NCBI RefSeq assembly: GCF_000524195.1
Contig: NW_020170385.1
Span: 947,898-1,011,897, forward strand
Length of the DNA: 64,000 bases
Reading direction: 5' to 3'
DNA from: Echinococcus granulosus
Lineage: Eukaryota > Platyhelminthes > Cestoda > Cyclophyllidea > Taeniidae
The stretch's first letter is position 1; every line of letters begins with the position of its first letter. A program made the translations under genes and the position numbers. Shown here in pieces: positions 40,301 to 53,800 of the stretch. The notes beneath the pieces are model-generated. The model saw only the letters and a program-made list of their open reading frames with translations, made no database searches and was not told the DNA's origin.

Positions 40301-41515
40301 CCGCGAGGAATGCATAAGATAAATCAAAGAGACCAGAAAAACAGCCATCATATGCAATGAGACAGTAATGAGGAATGTGAAAAAGTATCGATAGTTTCGC
40401 CTGCCTATGCAATTATTGACCCATGGGCAATGGTGGTCGAAGTTCTAGAAAAAGGAATGTCTAAGGCGGCAAGACGCACACCAACCTCGACACATTTGTT
40501 GCAAGTGGAGCAGTGTGTCGATCTTGGGAGACGATAGAACCGGCAAGTACTGCACCATTTCGTGATCACCGCGCACTCTCGCACCTCGTATTCATGAGAT
40601 GATGGGGCATCTATTTCATCATAGTAGTGAGCTTCTGTGTCTAAAGCTGAATTGGGGTAAAAGATTAAAAACGAAAACCGACCAACGGGAAAGTAGCCTG
40701 GATCCATGAAGGTAGTCCTAGCGAAAACGCTGACAACAAACAATGCAAAAATCATATGAATAACGAAAATTGCCCATGATGTATTCTGGGAAAATTCGAG
40801 GCATCTGTGAACAGATGAACAAAGAATGGAAGATTGGCACATTGAAACCTTAACAATCGGTTAGGAACAGGAAGCATAAAAAGATAGGAAAATCCGACGT
40901 CTGTAAAGCCCGTTAGTACTTAGAAAGGAGGCTTTAACTTGATGCCAAAATATTTCAATTATCAATGGCAACAAACGGCATTCATGTGGATTACTGGATT
41001 TGGAAAAACTGGACAAATAAACGTGTAGGGGTGAAATTTGGTTCTGAAAAGGATGAAATGCAAAAAATTCAATCATATCCCGTAATCCAGTTCAGGGGAG
41101 ATAAAGAGTAGTCATGCAGAGATGAAAGTACTCGAAGATACGAAAAAGAAAATGTGTAGTTTAAGATAACATACTATTACAGATAAGATTCAACCATTGT
41201 GTAGTGAACAAAATCAGAGAAAAAAATAAGGCGAAAGTAATGTGTTCGAAGGAACAAAATCGACAATTGCGCAGATCAAGAGCTAACACCTGACAGAAAT
41301 TGTGATTGAGATAGAGAATGTGGAATCGTGGACAGACCGAGGCAAGTAGCAAAAATTTACTAAACTACAGGGATTTAAAATGAAATCAACCAAGTCGTAA
41401 ACATAGTGGGGTTCCAAATTTCACAAATGACTTACATGAAAGTGAAATAAATCGTATTCAGAACAAATAGTAAGCCCCAGGAGGCGAATGCTGGCAGCAA
41501 ATCTACAAATTTCAT
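34319..41515 (-). CDS. DHHC-type palmitoyltransferase, ZDHHC5/8-like
   Basis: Minus-strand exons: 41515-41436, 40804-40683, 40646-40486, 40444-40272, 40005-39903, 39835-39744, 39171-38859, 38282 to 38022 (or 37908), 35795-35510, 34494-34319 (stop). All junction phases agree; the exon 8 donor is the only ambiguous one. The product S-acylates cysteines of membrane proteins. Visible: two N-terminal helices, the TFMDPGYFP motif after helix 2, and the zinc-binding Cys-rich domain starting [18 protein letters not shown]. The catalytic [17 protein letters not shown] follows in exon 4, then helices 3 and 4 and TTNE. Exon 6 gives [13 protein letters not shown] and a CC pair, as in ZDHHC5/8. [15 protein letters not shown] separates it from the ZDHHC9/14/18 group. 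The tail is long, Ser/Gly-rich and ends KSNPY, without the EISV PDZ ligand of the human proteins. Total about 590-630 residues. An in-frame TAA just upstream fixes the start at 41,515. Confidence 0.9.
35168..35178. repeat. Poly-G run
   Basis: Eleven consecutive G on the + strand inside the last intron (35509-34495) of the DHHC gene. It could be a G-tract or an assembly-sensitive homopolymer. Confidence 0.8.
35796..37907 (-). other. Intron between exons 8 and 9 of the DHHC gene
   Basis: A + strand A-rich stretch of about 2.1 kb. An overlapping ORF pair at 36,706-37,039 is open on both strands but was not assigned. A further small DHHC exon could hide here because the exon 8 donor is uncertain. 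Confidence 0.4.
40272..40444 (-). CDS. Catalytic DHHC exon (exon 4) of the palmitoyltransferase
   Basis: Begins right after the 41-nt intron 40445-40485. It encodes [20 protein letters not shown] followed by a hydrophobic helix ([18 protein letters not shown]). The Cys of DHHC is the acyl-accepting nucleophile in this family. The exon ends in phase 2 and joins the exon at 40,005 across a 266-nt intron. Confidence 0.9.
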
Positions 41516-44500
41516 TCTGGTTTAACGATGTTTCAAAATTTCATCAGAGATGTCGCCGTACAACATCCCACACGTGAAGAAACTACACAGCACCACAGGA
41601 TTTCAAAAAAGGCGGTGTTACTAAGATAAGTACAGTTACGAAGCCTAAAACCAATGTAGTAAGAAAAAAGTTAGGAAAATGCACCAAAGAGTCTTTTTAT
41701 ATCTCATGAGCGCTAAATGGTTTACCACAGTCCTCAAATTATGGGATGGGAGATTCGTAAAATAAGTGCCTCCATCGACATCTCCACTCCCACCAACAAG
41801 ATATACCTTTATCCCCGTAGTACTTCGAAGACTTGACCAATTCAGTGTTTGTGCAAGCAGATACTTAAAACTCTGCAGACTGTACTTCCGCTTAGCGGCA
41901 TGGGACCGGAGAGACGGCTTTATCCTCCCAAAAACCTTCGTACGTTATCAGCATATTTTTTCACTTCTACCACAACTTCCTGTGAATTTAAAGGATTCTT
42001 AGGAGGCCACGTTTAAATAAATACTTGAGACAGATTCGGCACAAAGTGCTTTATAGACTCCATTCGATACCATTTACAAACATTAACTCAAAAATAAGTA
42101 ATAGGATGGTGATGGCAAAGAGTTATAATTTCTTTTGTGTGTTCTAAAAAGTAGAAAAGCTATTAATGAAACTAAATTAGGGAGGACTATATTTATTTCA
42201 GCTATGGTTAAAAGGCAGACTAGACATCTATATTAAGCATTCATTGCAATACACTGGCTTTTAGATATCTCAGTCTCGGTAAAGGGCCACTTTATGGTTA
42301 GGCCTTTGCAACTTTGCTAAATGAACTGTCTTCTAGCCAGTGCCAGTAGTCTCAGGCCCCTCCTTATGCTATGTACTTATATTCTGCCCATGTACAGTGT
42401 TTACTGTAGTCCTTATGGTAGTCTTGGAGCCCCACAACATAGCGGTCAAGCTATGAATTTGCCATTTTTTTATTAGAGGTAGTTTAATAATGTGCCACAC
42501 TTGTCAAAGTTTTTTGTTCATGGTGTTTTGCAGTTTTTATTGCGAGAAACTTAATTTTTTCATTTTGTGTCTATTTATCAATATTCCATCTTAAAATTCT
42601 TTTCATCTTATCAGTTTTTTTGTCATAAGTTGCGCATTTTGCCCTAAAAATAAGATATATTCAGTTGTTTGCCATCTAACCGAGTACTTTGTTCTCCTTA
42701 AAAATCCATTTGAATTATTTGCTCTGCAATATGTTTTACCTAACCAACACTTTTTTCCCATTCAGTTCTTCAAGGTTTCTGCCAGGAGGCTCTGGCCCCT
42801 TTTGTGGGTTCGTCTGTTTATTGGACGTCCCTTCCGTGGACTAGGTGTGTTTTTTATCTTGTGCCTATTTTGAGTTGTTTTTGTTTTGAAAGTGTCGCAT
42901 TAGACTTTATTTGCTTCAGAGTTTTGTCAGTTGTCGTTAGTTTTCGTCAGCATGTTTCCTGTACTGACTGGCTTTTTTGCGTAATGTTCGGTCTTAGCCG
43001 TACTGAGTTTTCACCAGTTATTTGTTTTGTATTGTTGTTTGTAGGGTTTCGTCATAATGAATTCACAAACCCATCTTTTAGGCCAAAACTTTATCAATTT
43101 ATTTAATATGGTGCATTGCTTTGCTGTACGTGTATTTATTACTTTCTTAGGTATCCTTCTTGTCTACAATCTATGCTTTTTCACTTCGCCTTTGTTTAGG
43201 CTAATCCATCGAGCAGGTGACTTTTAAATAAATTAATTCGTGGTATTTACGTCGTACTGTAAGACTTCGACATTCTGAGACCTTTTTTCCCCGTGGGAAC
43301 TTTTTAAAATGACGGTGCTCTTCAGTATTCTCCCAAACACGATGTCTTACTCCCTTGTTGATATTTTTCTGGTAATGCATTTTTTCTCACGTTTATAGCT
43401 CTGTGAGTCAGCTCTTTTCCCCGAGAAAATAGATTTTGCCCACTTTATATCATACGATGTGGTGCTTTTTCAAATCTTCAGCGTGGTCTTAAAATGGTTC
43501 CTAGATCTTCTCTTTCCATTTTAAAGGTATAAGTTTGCATTGTACCCGGTGTTTTGGCTCCGCTTGCCATCTATACCTTCATAGATTTGAGTTTTCAGTA
43601 ATTGACTACTTTTTTCATTCTCACAAATCTGTAGGTCTTAAAATTCGCTGTGTGCTGTTGAAACTTGCACGAGATTGGTGCGATCTTGAGTAAGTTTTAT
43701 GCAGCAATATAATACTCTATGACGGTTGGGCGAATATATGTTGCGTTCTTGACGTTTGGTGTGGTAAAACATCTAGTTTATCCCCATTAATCATGGAGAA
43801 ATGTTCATGTGTCCTGTGATGACCTTATTTTATTTGCACTAGTGGCGTGGGTGTTGACAAGGTACAGCTTTTGAAATTAAGATTCTGCTGTATTAAGTCT
43901 GCGTGTTTTCACCTTTCCTATTGTTTATTACATGGTCTATGGTCTTGTTATTGGGATGGCGAAATTTCCAACGGTCGTTTGACAACTTATTCCTAAATAA
44001 AATATGGGTTTTATGATTAAAAGTGCATTCCATACCATTAACAAGAATCCATTCTCACAATAAAGTCCTCAAATGTCCACTTAAACGACTAAAAATTAGG
44101 CTTGCTGCCCTATAATTTCGTAAAATCAATATTTTATTGATTATACCACTTGTATAGCGGTGGTTGTGCTGGTCTTTAGTGTATTTGTTGCTATAGGAAA
44201 TGGCAGACAGACACGGCCTGATAATACTTTTAGACGAATTCATTAATACCCAACGGGATCACTTTGTTTGTTTCCTACGTCTCCATGGTTCAAAGTAATT
44301 TACAGACAATTTTATATTTATTGTATTTTTGAACTAATTTAATTTAAATAGTATTTTAAAGTCAGGACTTTAAGTACTTGAACCCACTTGTTTCCTTTGT
44401 ATAACATGGTATGTAGTCACTGATGTAAAACTTGCAAAAATTTCCCTGTTTAGTAATATTTTATGATATTTGATCGCCCTAAATTCATCGTTCCGATGTG

Positions 44501-44877
44501 CTTATAGCGACAGCATGGGTTTTAGCACAGGCACATATTCGAGATACTATTTCAGTAATGGATTTAGAAAGTGTTTAGAATCAAGCGAATACTATTCGTC
44601 ACTTTAGGGATTTACTTATATACATGCAAATTATCGAAGTTGATTTATGATTGTAACTGTCTCTGACAATTGTAGTGAAGTTGAACATAAGTGCTTTTTT
44701 GTTGTGATCCCTCTTCATTTTAGACTACTAAAATGCTAGTATCACACGTTCGGTCTTTGAGACGTCTTCATATCCGTGTGTGGTGAAAGGCTATCATCAA
44801 AAGAGGACTAAAAATCCCTCACTTTCGCATCTACTCTCTTTCCCTGCCTGCCATTGGGCTACGTGGACTCCCGATAG
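41516..44877. other. Divergent region between the DHHC (-) and phosphatase (+) genes
   Basis: Holds the 5' side of the DHHC gene and presumably the promoter and undetected 5' exons of the phosphatase. Strand composition changes from A-rich (+ strand) below about 41.9 kb to strongly T-rich above it. Short ORFs at 41,766-42,002 and 42,804-43,106 have no splice support, so no exon is called. Confidence 0.45.
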
Positions 44878-47800
44878 CCTGTGCGATGAAGACTGTGATG
44901 CAACTAGGAAAATCCACTCAAGAAGACGTCTCTCTCATCTTGGAAACTTCTCTTCCATCTTTCGTAATACTTGACCCAAATAGTGGTGATGTTCTGCAAA
45001 TAGGATGGGCTTATACTGGTTTAGGCATTGCTACGCTGTGCCTGATTGTCATTCTTATCACAGTAAGTGAATTTTTTTTAAATACCAATCACTCTTCCGT
45101 TGATTTCATGATTTAAAATACTTTTAGAGCATTACTAGTGAGGTTTGTTGGAAATACGTATGGCTTTGGTTTTTTTTATAACTGTTATACTTGGCCTAGA
45201 CATAGAACAATCATAATTCTTTCTTATCAAATGGTCGCAATTTTTAGTAGTGCGTGGAATTTCTGTGCTGCGATTTCCCGCACGCATAAGAGTTAACGTC
45301 TCATGCATAAGCCATTTCTTCTATTCAGCCAATATATTTTACTAATGGGAATATTAAATAATAAAGCAATTTGAGGTGCCTTTCGTTTAGCAACGTGGAA
45401 GTTGTGGATCGGTGTGGCAGGCTGTCTTTCAAGTGATTGTGCTATGCAGGCGTTTTTGTTAAAACGCATAATTAGAATTGAGGCAAACCTAGAGCTAGGT
45501 CGGTTTCCTTAATAATTAACCCCGATTTTATTATTGGCTTTATTTAACTCCCTAAATTTCCTTATGTGTGATACGTTCAGAGTCACAAAAATCATTCAGA
45601 AATGTTCTTTTGGGATAAAGCAACGTGATTGCGTCCTTTTCTTAGTCTTTGGGTAACCAAACTATGCTGAATCTCTGTGCAAATTCAAAGCAGGGCCTTA
45701 GAATTCTTAACAGTTATTAATCATATTTTTGGGGTTTTGTAAAACTGCTAGTTTCTTTCACGGAGGAATTTGATATTGCGCAGTTGTCTTCGACTAAATT
45801 CCCTTATATGGAACACCCGACAAAGGGGACACACCATCATTTTCACCAATTCATTTAGTCATTAGCTAGATTATGTGCAGTTTCTGTCTCCCCAACCATA
45901 CTCGCCTCCGTGACGCCATGTAAATGATTTGTCAATCTTTTTTTACCATGATCGATTGAACTTGTCAGTCTCCGTGATCCATTTTGCTGATTCATTTAGG
46001 ATGCAATAAGCATTCTGATTCGTTATTCACCTACATCGGACAGGACTGTATTTTGTCCGGCGCAAGGGATAAGAATTCCTTGGCTGTTTTCTAATAGATT
46101 GTCTCATTTCAAAAGATTTGCTCATTTCATTCTTGTCAGCTGGCTGCTTAAAATGCAACGAAAGTTATATCGTTGGATTGGGTATAGTTAAGTACTGCAT
46201 GCTCTGCTATAATGTCGATAAAGTCAAATTTGTTTGCGGTTTGTATCCTCTATTTTCGTCCTCTTGTATACGGTCCTGAGATAACTGAAGTGTTGTTATT
46301 TCTACAATACATTTGCTTGGTTATAACGCGTGTCACTGAATTATATTCCCAGAGAATACCTAATATCACGTTAGAAAAAGACATCTGACCTTTGAACGCG
46401 TCCATTTCTCACGGTTCATGCTCTAGTCTAGGTTTTTTTGCGTCGAAAATAATACTGTAACTTAGGTCATACTGCTACGTGCATTGGTATCTGGAAGCTT
46501 TAAAACAGTGCTTACAAAATCCACGGGAATGGGTACTGATTTGCGGCCAAGCAACGAGAGATTAGCGTTTTTTGGTGCTTGGAACTAATAAAACTCATTA
46601 TAGGTTTCATTTTTAAGTGTCGCTTACTTCTGCCAAAACAGTTGCATTTTAAGCTCTTCCACTGCTTCTGATGATGGAAATTTGTTTGAAAGTAACTTTT
46701 GGAAGGTATTTATCTCAGACAATGATTTAATAGGTTTGTTTCATTAACTATAAATTCTAAAAAAAAATTGCCTTGAAGTCGAGGACGATGGCATATGCTA
46801 TAGTTAGATAATACTGCATATCATGCTGGATACCTATGTTGCTATCACTTTTTCAAATAATGGAGTGCCCTTTCATTGTTTTTGAATGCTTGCTTAATGA
46901 TACTTTCTTTTTGAGGTGGATGATGCTAGCTCCAAAAAAGTTGGATGCTATGTGATGATAAATTCAATATAGTGTTTCCTTATTAGAAGCTACCTCAGGT
47001 TTCTGCATGCGTTTAATTCCTAATGATCTTTTTTGTGAGTTTTGCCTACGCTGTTCTAAATGTTTCTCTTATGATACGCGTAGATCTTTTTATTTTGTTA
47101 AAATAGTCCAAAAAGTGCTTATCAAGTTTCCGAAGTTACTCGCTTTCCTCATTATCAACCATATAATCAATTATCACTTCAATCCCTACGCACATTTTAG
47201 AGAGTTAAAACGTCAAAATGTGACCATACTATTATCTTCAGATTTCCCTTCTTACTATTTTTCACTGTAGTGAAGTGCTACTGAATTAATTTTGGGTCTA
47301 TAAATCCATTTTACTCCACTTGAACCCCACAATATCCAAATGTATATCACAAGCGCTCCCATAATAGACCCATTTTCCTGTTATCCACTTCTCCATTTTA
47401 TTCTATTAGGTACTGTGTATTTATTAATTGTAGATGTTTATCGTATAGAAGTTATGACCCTTGCACCGACTTCCAGATGTTGACACATTTTACTGGACTC
47501 ACGAACGGTGAAAATGTTTAAGTTCGAAATTCGATTTGTACGCTTTCGTACGGGGAAACCATGCGCACACACGTGGTTTCACAGGTTGGGATGTGATTAT
47601 TTATGTGAATCTGCAAGTGAATGCGATAGCGTGAACTTTTGGCACCTAGGTATATTAGTGCACACTTTCCGGATTATTATAATTACTCTATATGATTGGT
47701 GTCCTTGACAGGCACAACCTCTAAACGGTAGAGCGAATACAAAACATTCAGAGGGCAATGTTGGTCAATCGCTAAGCATTCACTTCATGCTTTTTAACTT

Positions 47801-50800
47801 ACAATGCATTTAACCTGTAGGACTATTTATACCACTTTTTAAGTTTTCATCTTCATACCACGGCCGACCTACATTTTGGTCCCTTCAAAAAATTACTTTT
47901 AATAGCATTTCGTGCCGCTCAAGGGTAGACACAATTCTTGGCGGTATTTTTTACCGTCCGTTAAGCAAAAATCATGTCATCGCAGATCACATTCTTGGCC
48001 CTTACGGGGTGGTGTCAGTTCTATTAAATATGTTCAAGAATTTTGATTCTTTGCATATATCAATATAAACCATTTATAATGAAGGTCAGAAGACCCTGTG
48101 AAAATACCAATGTTATTCTGGTTTTCATGCATTTTGTCTTAGTAAACCACTTGTGTTGTTGTGATGTCAATATTTTAGACGTGCCGTCCATCAATACATA
48201 AATACATGCTCAATTGATCCTCGTTACAAAATCACTTATGACCCGATTTAATACCTACTACTTTTGTTGTAAAGGGACGTATTTAATTTAGGACCATGCA
48301 ATTCGATTGAAGCTGTCGAGGTATGTTGGCTGCAAATTTAGCCCAGATTTCTTCGACGCTCACCTGGAATTTGCGCCTTTAATCTGTCGGACACATTTAA
48401 TAAACTTTTTTATTGTGTGCTTACTTTCGGGTGCATGCACATCACAGCCGATCGCTCAAAAGGCTTTCGATTGTTAAACTAGTTGGTTGATGAATTGAAT
48501 CTCGTGAAGAGCATATTTTTCATTGGTGAAATGCATATTGTGCTGTGGTGTTTTTGTCATATTTATTTCAGTGCTTCCAAATCAGGTAATGGCATGACTT
48601 TTTCCACATAAATTTCCTCTCTTAAAAGTCCATTCAAGTCAGTGCTATTCCTTGCTCACTTGTTTGGTTGATGCTTCTTTTCCTTAGTAGTTGAGGCAAT
48701 GTTTTTATCTTTTCCTCTTTCTTTAATCGAATGGTATTTGTGTAAGCTTAGCCATCAGCATATCCAAAGTTTTGATATGCCTTCCTTCTGCTCATGATAG
48801 GAGAAGTGTGATGTAATTCATGCTCAACACAGAAGCATTTTTGACAATGCAGGAAGTCATTTCGAACTAAAATGCGGATTTTTCGAAAACAAGCAATTAT
48901 TTTAAATTGGCCAGATTCCCTGATTTTCTCATGTTTGTGTACGATTGATTTCCCAAATTTGCTGTCAACGAACACCGAAATAATGGACCGCTGTCAGAAA
49001 TCAACAAAAAAATTATCCAGCCATGGATCAACTCCTAAGAAGTATCGTACACCTCGTTCAAATGCCCTTTATTTAGTGGAGTTTCGTAAAACGATCTCAG
49101 AGCATGATGAAGTTTGGTTATCAATCCCTAAAGTCGTGCTTCATCGAACAATTCCTGCTATCTCAACAGATTAAAGCACACCTTTGACTCAGAACATATC
49201 AAGTATGAAGCAAAGTGCGTTACTTCTTTCATGCTTCTCTTTGTTATTAAGATTGATTCGAGCATTTGGGAAATGTAAGTCGTTTCCAACGAAATCCATG
49301 ATAAGTGGACGCGATTATTGGAAACGGTGGTGATGGAGTCGGTTATCAGACGGAAGTGTTTTTAGCTAAGTGAAACTACTTAATAAGTGTAGATGCAAAC
49401 GTCTTAGAACGATTATCAGTAAACTTTGAACAATGTGATCTAATTTCTAAGAAAATGGTTACGTGACAAATTTTTCACATCATATAGTGTGCACATTCAC
49501 AGGTTGATCACCCCCATTGGAGTCTGCTGTGTTAATTACAATTTAGGAAAAATTATTTCTAGTAGCATTTTAAATGTATGTGGGTGATTTTGTGGGTTGG
49601 GTGCTTTTTCTCAGCAATATGCACATAAATGACTGCTACCATTCCCATCTATCTGAAAAAGAATCACATTAACGTAACCACCATGGGCTCCTTGGAGTCC
49701 TGGTGTGGTGAATTTGATTGAACTTGGCAAGCTTTCATTTTAGTCACAAGACATTTATTGTGGCTACGTGCATAGGTGCAACACATATCACGTTAAGATT
49801 TAGCATTGAAAAAACGGAGTTGCACATGATTCACCAGTGTACCGGTCAGCTCCGCTTTTGTTTATGCTGCAATTTGTGTCTATTTCATATTTCCTATTTG
49901 GGACCCGATGTACCTTTGGGTCAGCAGTCTCATACTTTGTGAAGCGTTTAGTTCTCGAACGTGTTCTCAGATTCTTTTACACTCCTTTCATCCCACCATT
50001 TATGGATACTTAATCAATGGGCGATCATCAGTACACTATTACTGCAACGGGAAAAGGGTTTGATCATGGTAGCAGTAGTAGCTGTAGGAATTAACTAACT
50101 TTTCCAACCCAAAATCTTCTAGCTGCGTTATTTGCCCAAAGAAATGTAACTTTTCCCGTAATCAAACTAATAATGGCTTTTCATTAAATGGAAGATAAAC
50201 ATTTACCGCCTTGTTTGGACAATAACAACTAGGGGTGTTGCAATTAAATCAATAGGGGGTTTTTTTGGTGCCTTTTTTGACATCGAAATGCAGTAATCAC
50301 ATTGTTGGTGTGGTGTAAATGGATGGATTGACTTGAGAGCCGTGTTTATGTCACACCGGTTCTGAATGCGCTTTTAGGCTCAAAAGCGGAGGCGGGGTAT
50401 TTGTGCATCAGGACGCGGTGCTGGTTTTAAGGAGTTCGGGGGCGAAGGGGCGGGGGAATGAAGGGAGTGGTGGCGGTAGTGACAACCTCGTGCATGCGCG
50501 TATCCCTTCTCTCGCATCCGCTGCCGTCAAAGCCCGGAGACGCTGCCCGTGCGTGATGTAAATAGCAGTGGCTGTGTGTATGCGTACACGAGAACGCCTG
50601 TGGGGGTATTTGAGATTCCGCATGTGCTAGTTCTGTGGTTATTCACTTCCTGTCCTTGATGCTGTTGTTCTGTGCGAGTTATGGTCTCGGGTATTGATGC
50701 TGTTTTCTGTAATTTGAGCTGGATGATTTGAAAGGTATTTCCCCATTTAAAAAAAAGAATTTGACATCTGTACCTGTGGATGGAAGAGTGACGGTTCTAC

Positions 50801-53800
50801 CGTAACTCGACCTGCGTGATCGTTTTGGTTGAAAACCTTACGCAAAAATGTGGATGGTAAATATTTAACCATTTCTAATTAAAAATGATGATTTTGCAAT
50901 GGTGCGCTTTTCTCATATGGCAGTCATCCACAGCATTCTTCACTAAGAGCTACAGTTTGGCTGTTAAAAAGTATAATTTCCCATAATTTGAGAAATTTTC
51001 ATTCTTATGTGTAATATTACCAGTTAATGCAATTTGGTTACATTTTATCATAGATTCCCGATCCCTTATAGTGTGCAAATCTGTTTAACTATCTGTATTC
51101 AGCCATTAATTTCTTAGTTGTAGTTTTTAACGGTTTCTTTAATTACCTGAGTCGGATTTGTTAATACTAATGCTTTGCAATGTCATTTTATTTGGTTTTA
51201 GATGCACCTAATTTTTCTCAATATTTGTGCTTTCGTTAAAGGATAAATCCATCATGAAGTTATTTTTTATGACAGTATGATTAATGGGAACTTTAAGTCA
51301 GAAAAAACCACAAATGAGCTTACCCATGTAAAACTTGTAGCTTTTTTTCGACTTTTGTTTCTGTGATTCCTACTGGATTTTTACTCCTCACCTCATGTGG
51401 TTACTGATTTTTTATTTAAAGATCCATTAAATTGTATAAATTAGCACTTCCCCCTGATCAGCTTTGCTAAATTGTTCTATAATGCTCGCATCAGCAACCT
51501 GCTTTGCGTTTTAGTGTTGTTTTTTTTGGTGAACCACAGACCTTCCATGACCTGGCAATTCGCATTACTACGGTTCCATCGTCAGCTGTTTTTTTGCCGA
51601 AGTTGACTATCCTGCTGCTGTTTGATTTGTCTCAGTGTTGTCTGACACAATACAGTGCCGACACTTCCCATATGCGTCAAACTGTGATGGTCATGCATTG
51701 TTGGCTGCTGGAGGATTTAGGTAACTCTTCTTACCTAAGAAAAATGCAAAGCGGCTCGCTTCTACCCGTTTTACGTGGTCTTATCTTGACTATTTAATTA
51801 AGTTTATCAAACATTTGGAAATCACTCAATGTAAGGCGTATTAATGCCACTCTGTCATATCAATATTCAATGGACTTCTACGAAAGCGATTGGTAGTAAA
51901 TAGTTCTCGCTATTCAATGCAGCATTCGTATACTTTTAAGCATTAAAGAACATGCTATTTTGCCCACATTGATCGTTGGTATTTAAGTTGGTTCTTTATG
52001 CTTTTATGTTTCCTGGATTATCTGTTGATAAGGTCATGCCATTTCACCCATAAGCATCTTGAAATAGTTTTGAACTTGGCGATGTTGCTATTGTAGGTTA
52101 TTTAATGCATTCGGTTAGCTAATGTTCGATGCTTAAGCAGGTGAAACATCTTTTTAGTATGAACGCCTGACACATCCTTATTTTTAGACTACAATCAAAC
52201 TTTATATAAGCATGATTTATTAGGAACGAGACAGCCTATGTTCGCTTATATTACATCCCTCAAGCCTGTTGATGGCAAAAAAAGTGTCGGCTCATTTTCA
52301 AGCTTTGCATCGAAAAATTGGGAAGTTGCACTTTTTGGTGCTTATTTTACCCTCGTAGTTACGGTCGTATTGTGCTTTAGATTGTTTTCGTTTAACAGAG
52401 CCCAGATACGATTGCCTACTGGCTTTTTGTAGTAGATGTTATATTCAACTCTTACCAAGTTAACTCCGGGATTGTTGGCAGATACTTGCTGTAAATATTG
52501 ATGGTTATATAATATTCTGCTGTATTACCTGTTTGATGATATAGCTCTCTTGGCCACTGCCCATAAGATGTATAGAGTGATCATTGAGGGCGTCTACACG
52601 TTTACTCCTCCAGCTCTTACAGGTTGATTATACCTTTAAATCTCTTCGGGACTTCTGACGTGATCTCGGTATCACCTTTTGCATTATTCAGAAAACACTG
52701 GCTCTCCTGAAAGTTTTTGCGAAACTGTGATTCCGTATTATTTCTAACAGAGTTTTCGGTGAGTGTGCTGATTTGTCTACTCTGTGCAATGCATCTACCT
52801 ATTTATGTTTGCGTGGGTGGTTCTGCACTTATTCACACTGATGTCATTGAGATAACCAGGTGATGCTGCTGGTGGCGATTGTGGTGGCATACTGGAGGAG
52901 GCGAGGAAAGCTAGGGGCCGCGGCGGCGGCGGCCGCTGCAGGTGCAATCTTCGTTCGCATACCGGTCTCTTGTGAAGAGACAGTGCAATCTAGCTCTCTC
53001 TTACGTAAACAATCTATTGACTAATAAGTTCACCTGATGCTTTTGTGCTTTCACCTCCACCCAAGTCCGCCCCATTTCGCTCTCCACTTTGAAGTACAGC
53101 TTCTTCCATCCTCGCAACAAACACTTCCGAATCCCTGCCGCTTAAAACATCGAACCAACTCGGGGCGCATTTGCTCTGCGAAAATAAGGGATCATATTTA
53201 GTTTTTCCTTGATGCCTGCTGTCCATGATTGTGCTCTGTGTTGCACGTAATCCTGAACATTAAATAAGCTCAGAATTTTTCCTGGTTTCTTATGAAACAT
53301 TGGCATTTAAAGTGTATTGCTTCACCCAAATCTATGTTTTCATTCTTTTTGAACAGTTTAAACATTCATCTGAGAACGGTACTCTAAGGCTATATTAGCT
53401 TTAGCTCACGCGTTGCCTTGACAGTATTTTTTCATGTCCTTTCAGTATGAATTTCATAAAGCTACTTGTTTAGTCATAGTTCGTGATTTTCTTGGAGGAA
53501 ATTTGACAGTTTTACACAAATCGGTCTAATTTGATCACGAATATGTTATTGTTGTTTGGGTTTCAAAGCAAGGTTATATTTGCTCTCAATTGATTTGGCT
53601 TCTGGGTAAACAAAACGGGACGTTGGCTTTTGTTTTATTAATCAAAAATTGAATTTGCATCAGTTAATTAATCGGTTTTGTGGGGAAATCATGATTAAAG
53701 CTATACTGCGTCTTTGTTTACTTGGTGCAGATTGACTTGGAGATAGTGTAATTTGCTCTTTACAACTTGAAATTGCATGGTTAAATCGCGTGATCGCACT

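Noticed and set aside
41766..42002. ORF as phosphatase 5' exon
   Set aside because: No signal peptide, no donor of the phase needed by the exon at 44,878, and composition near the strand switch is mixed.
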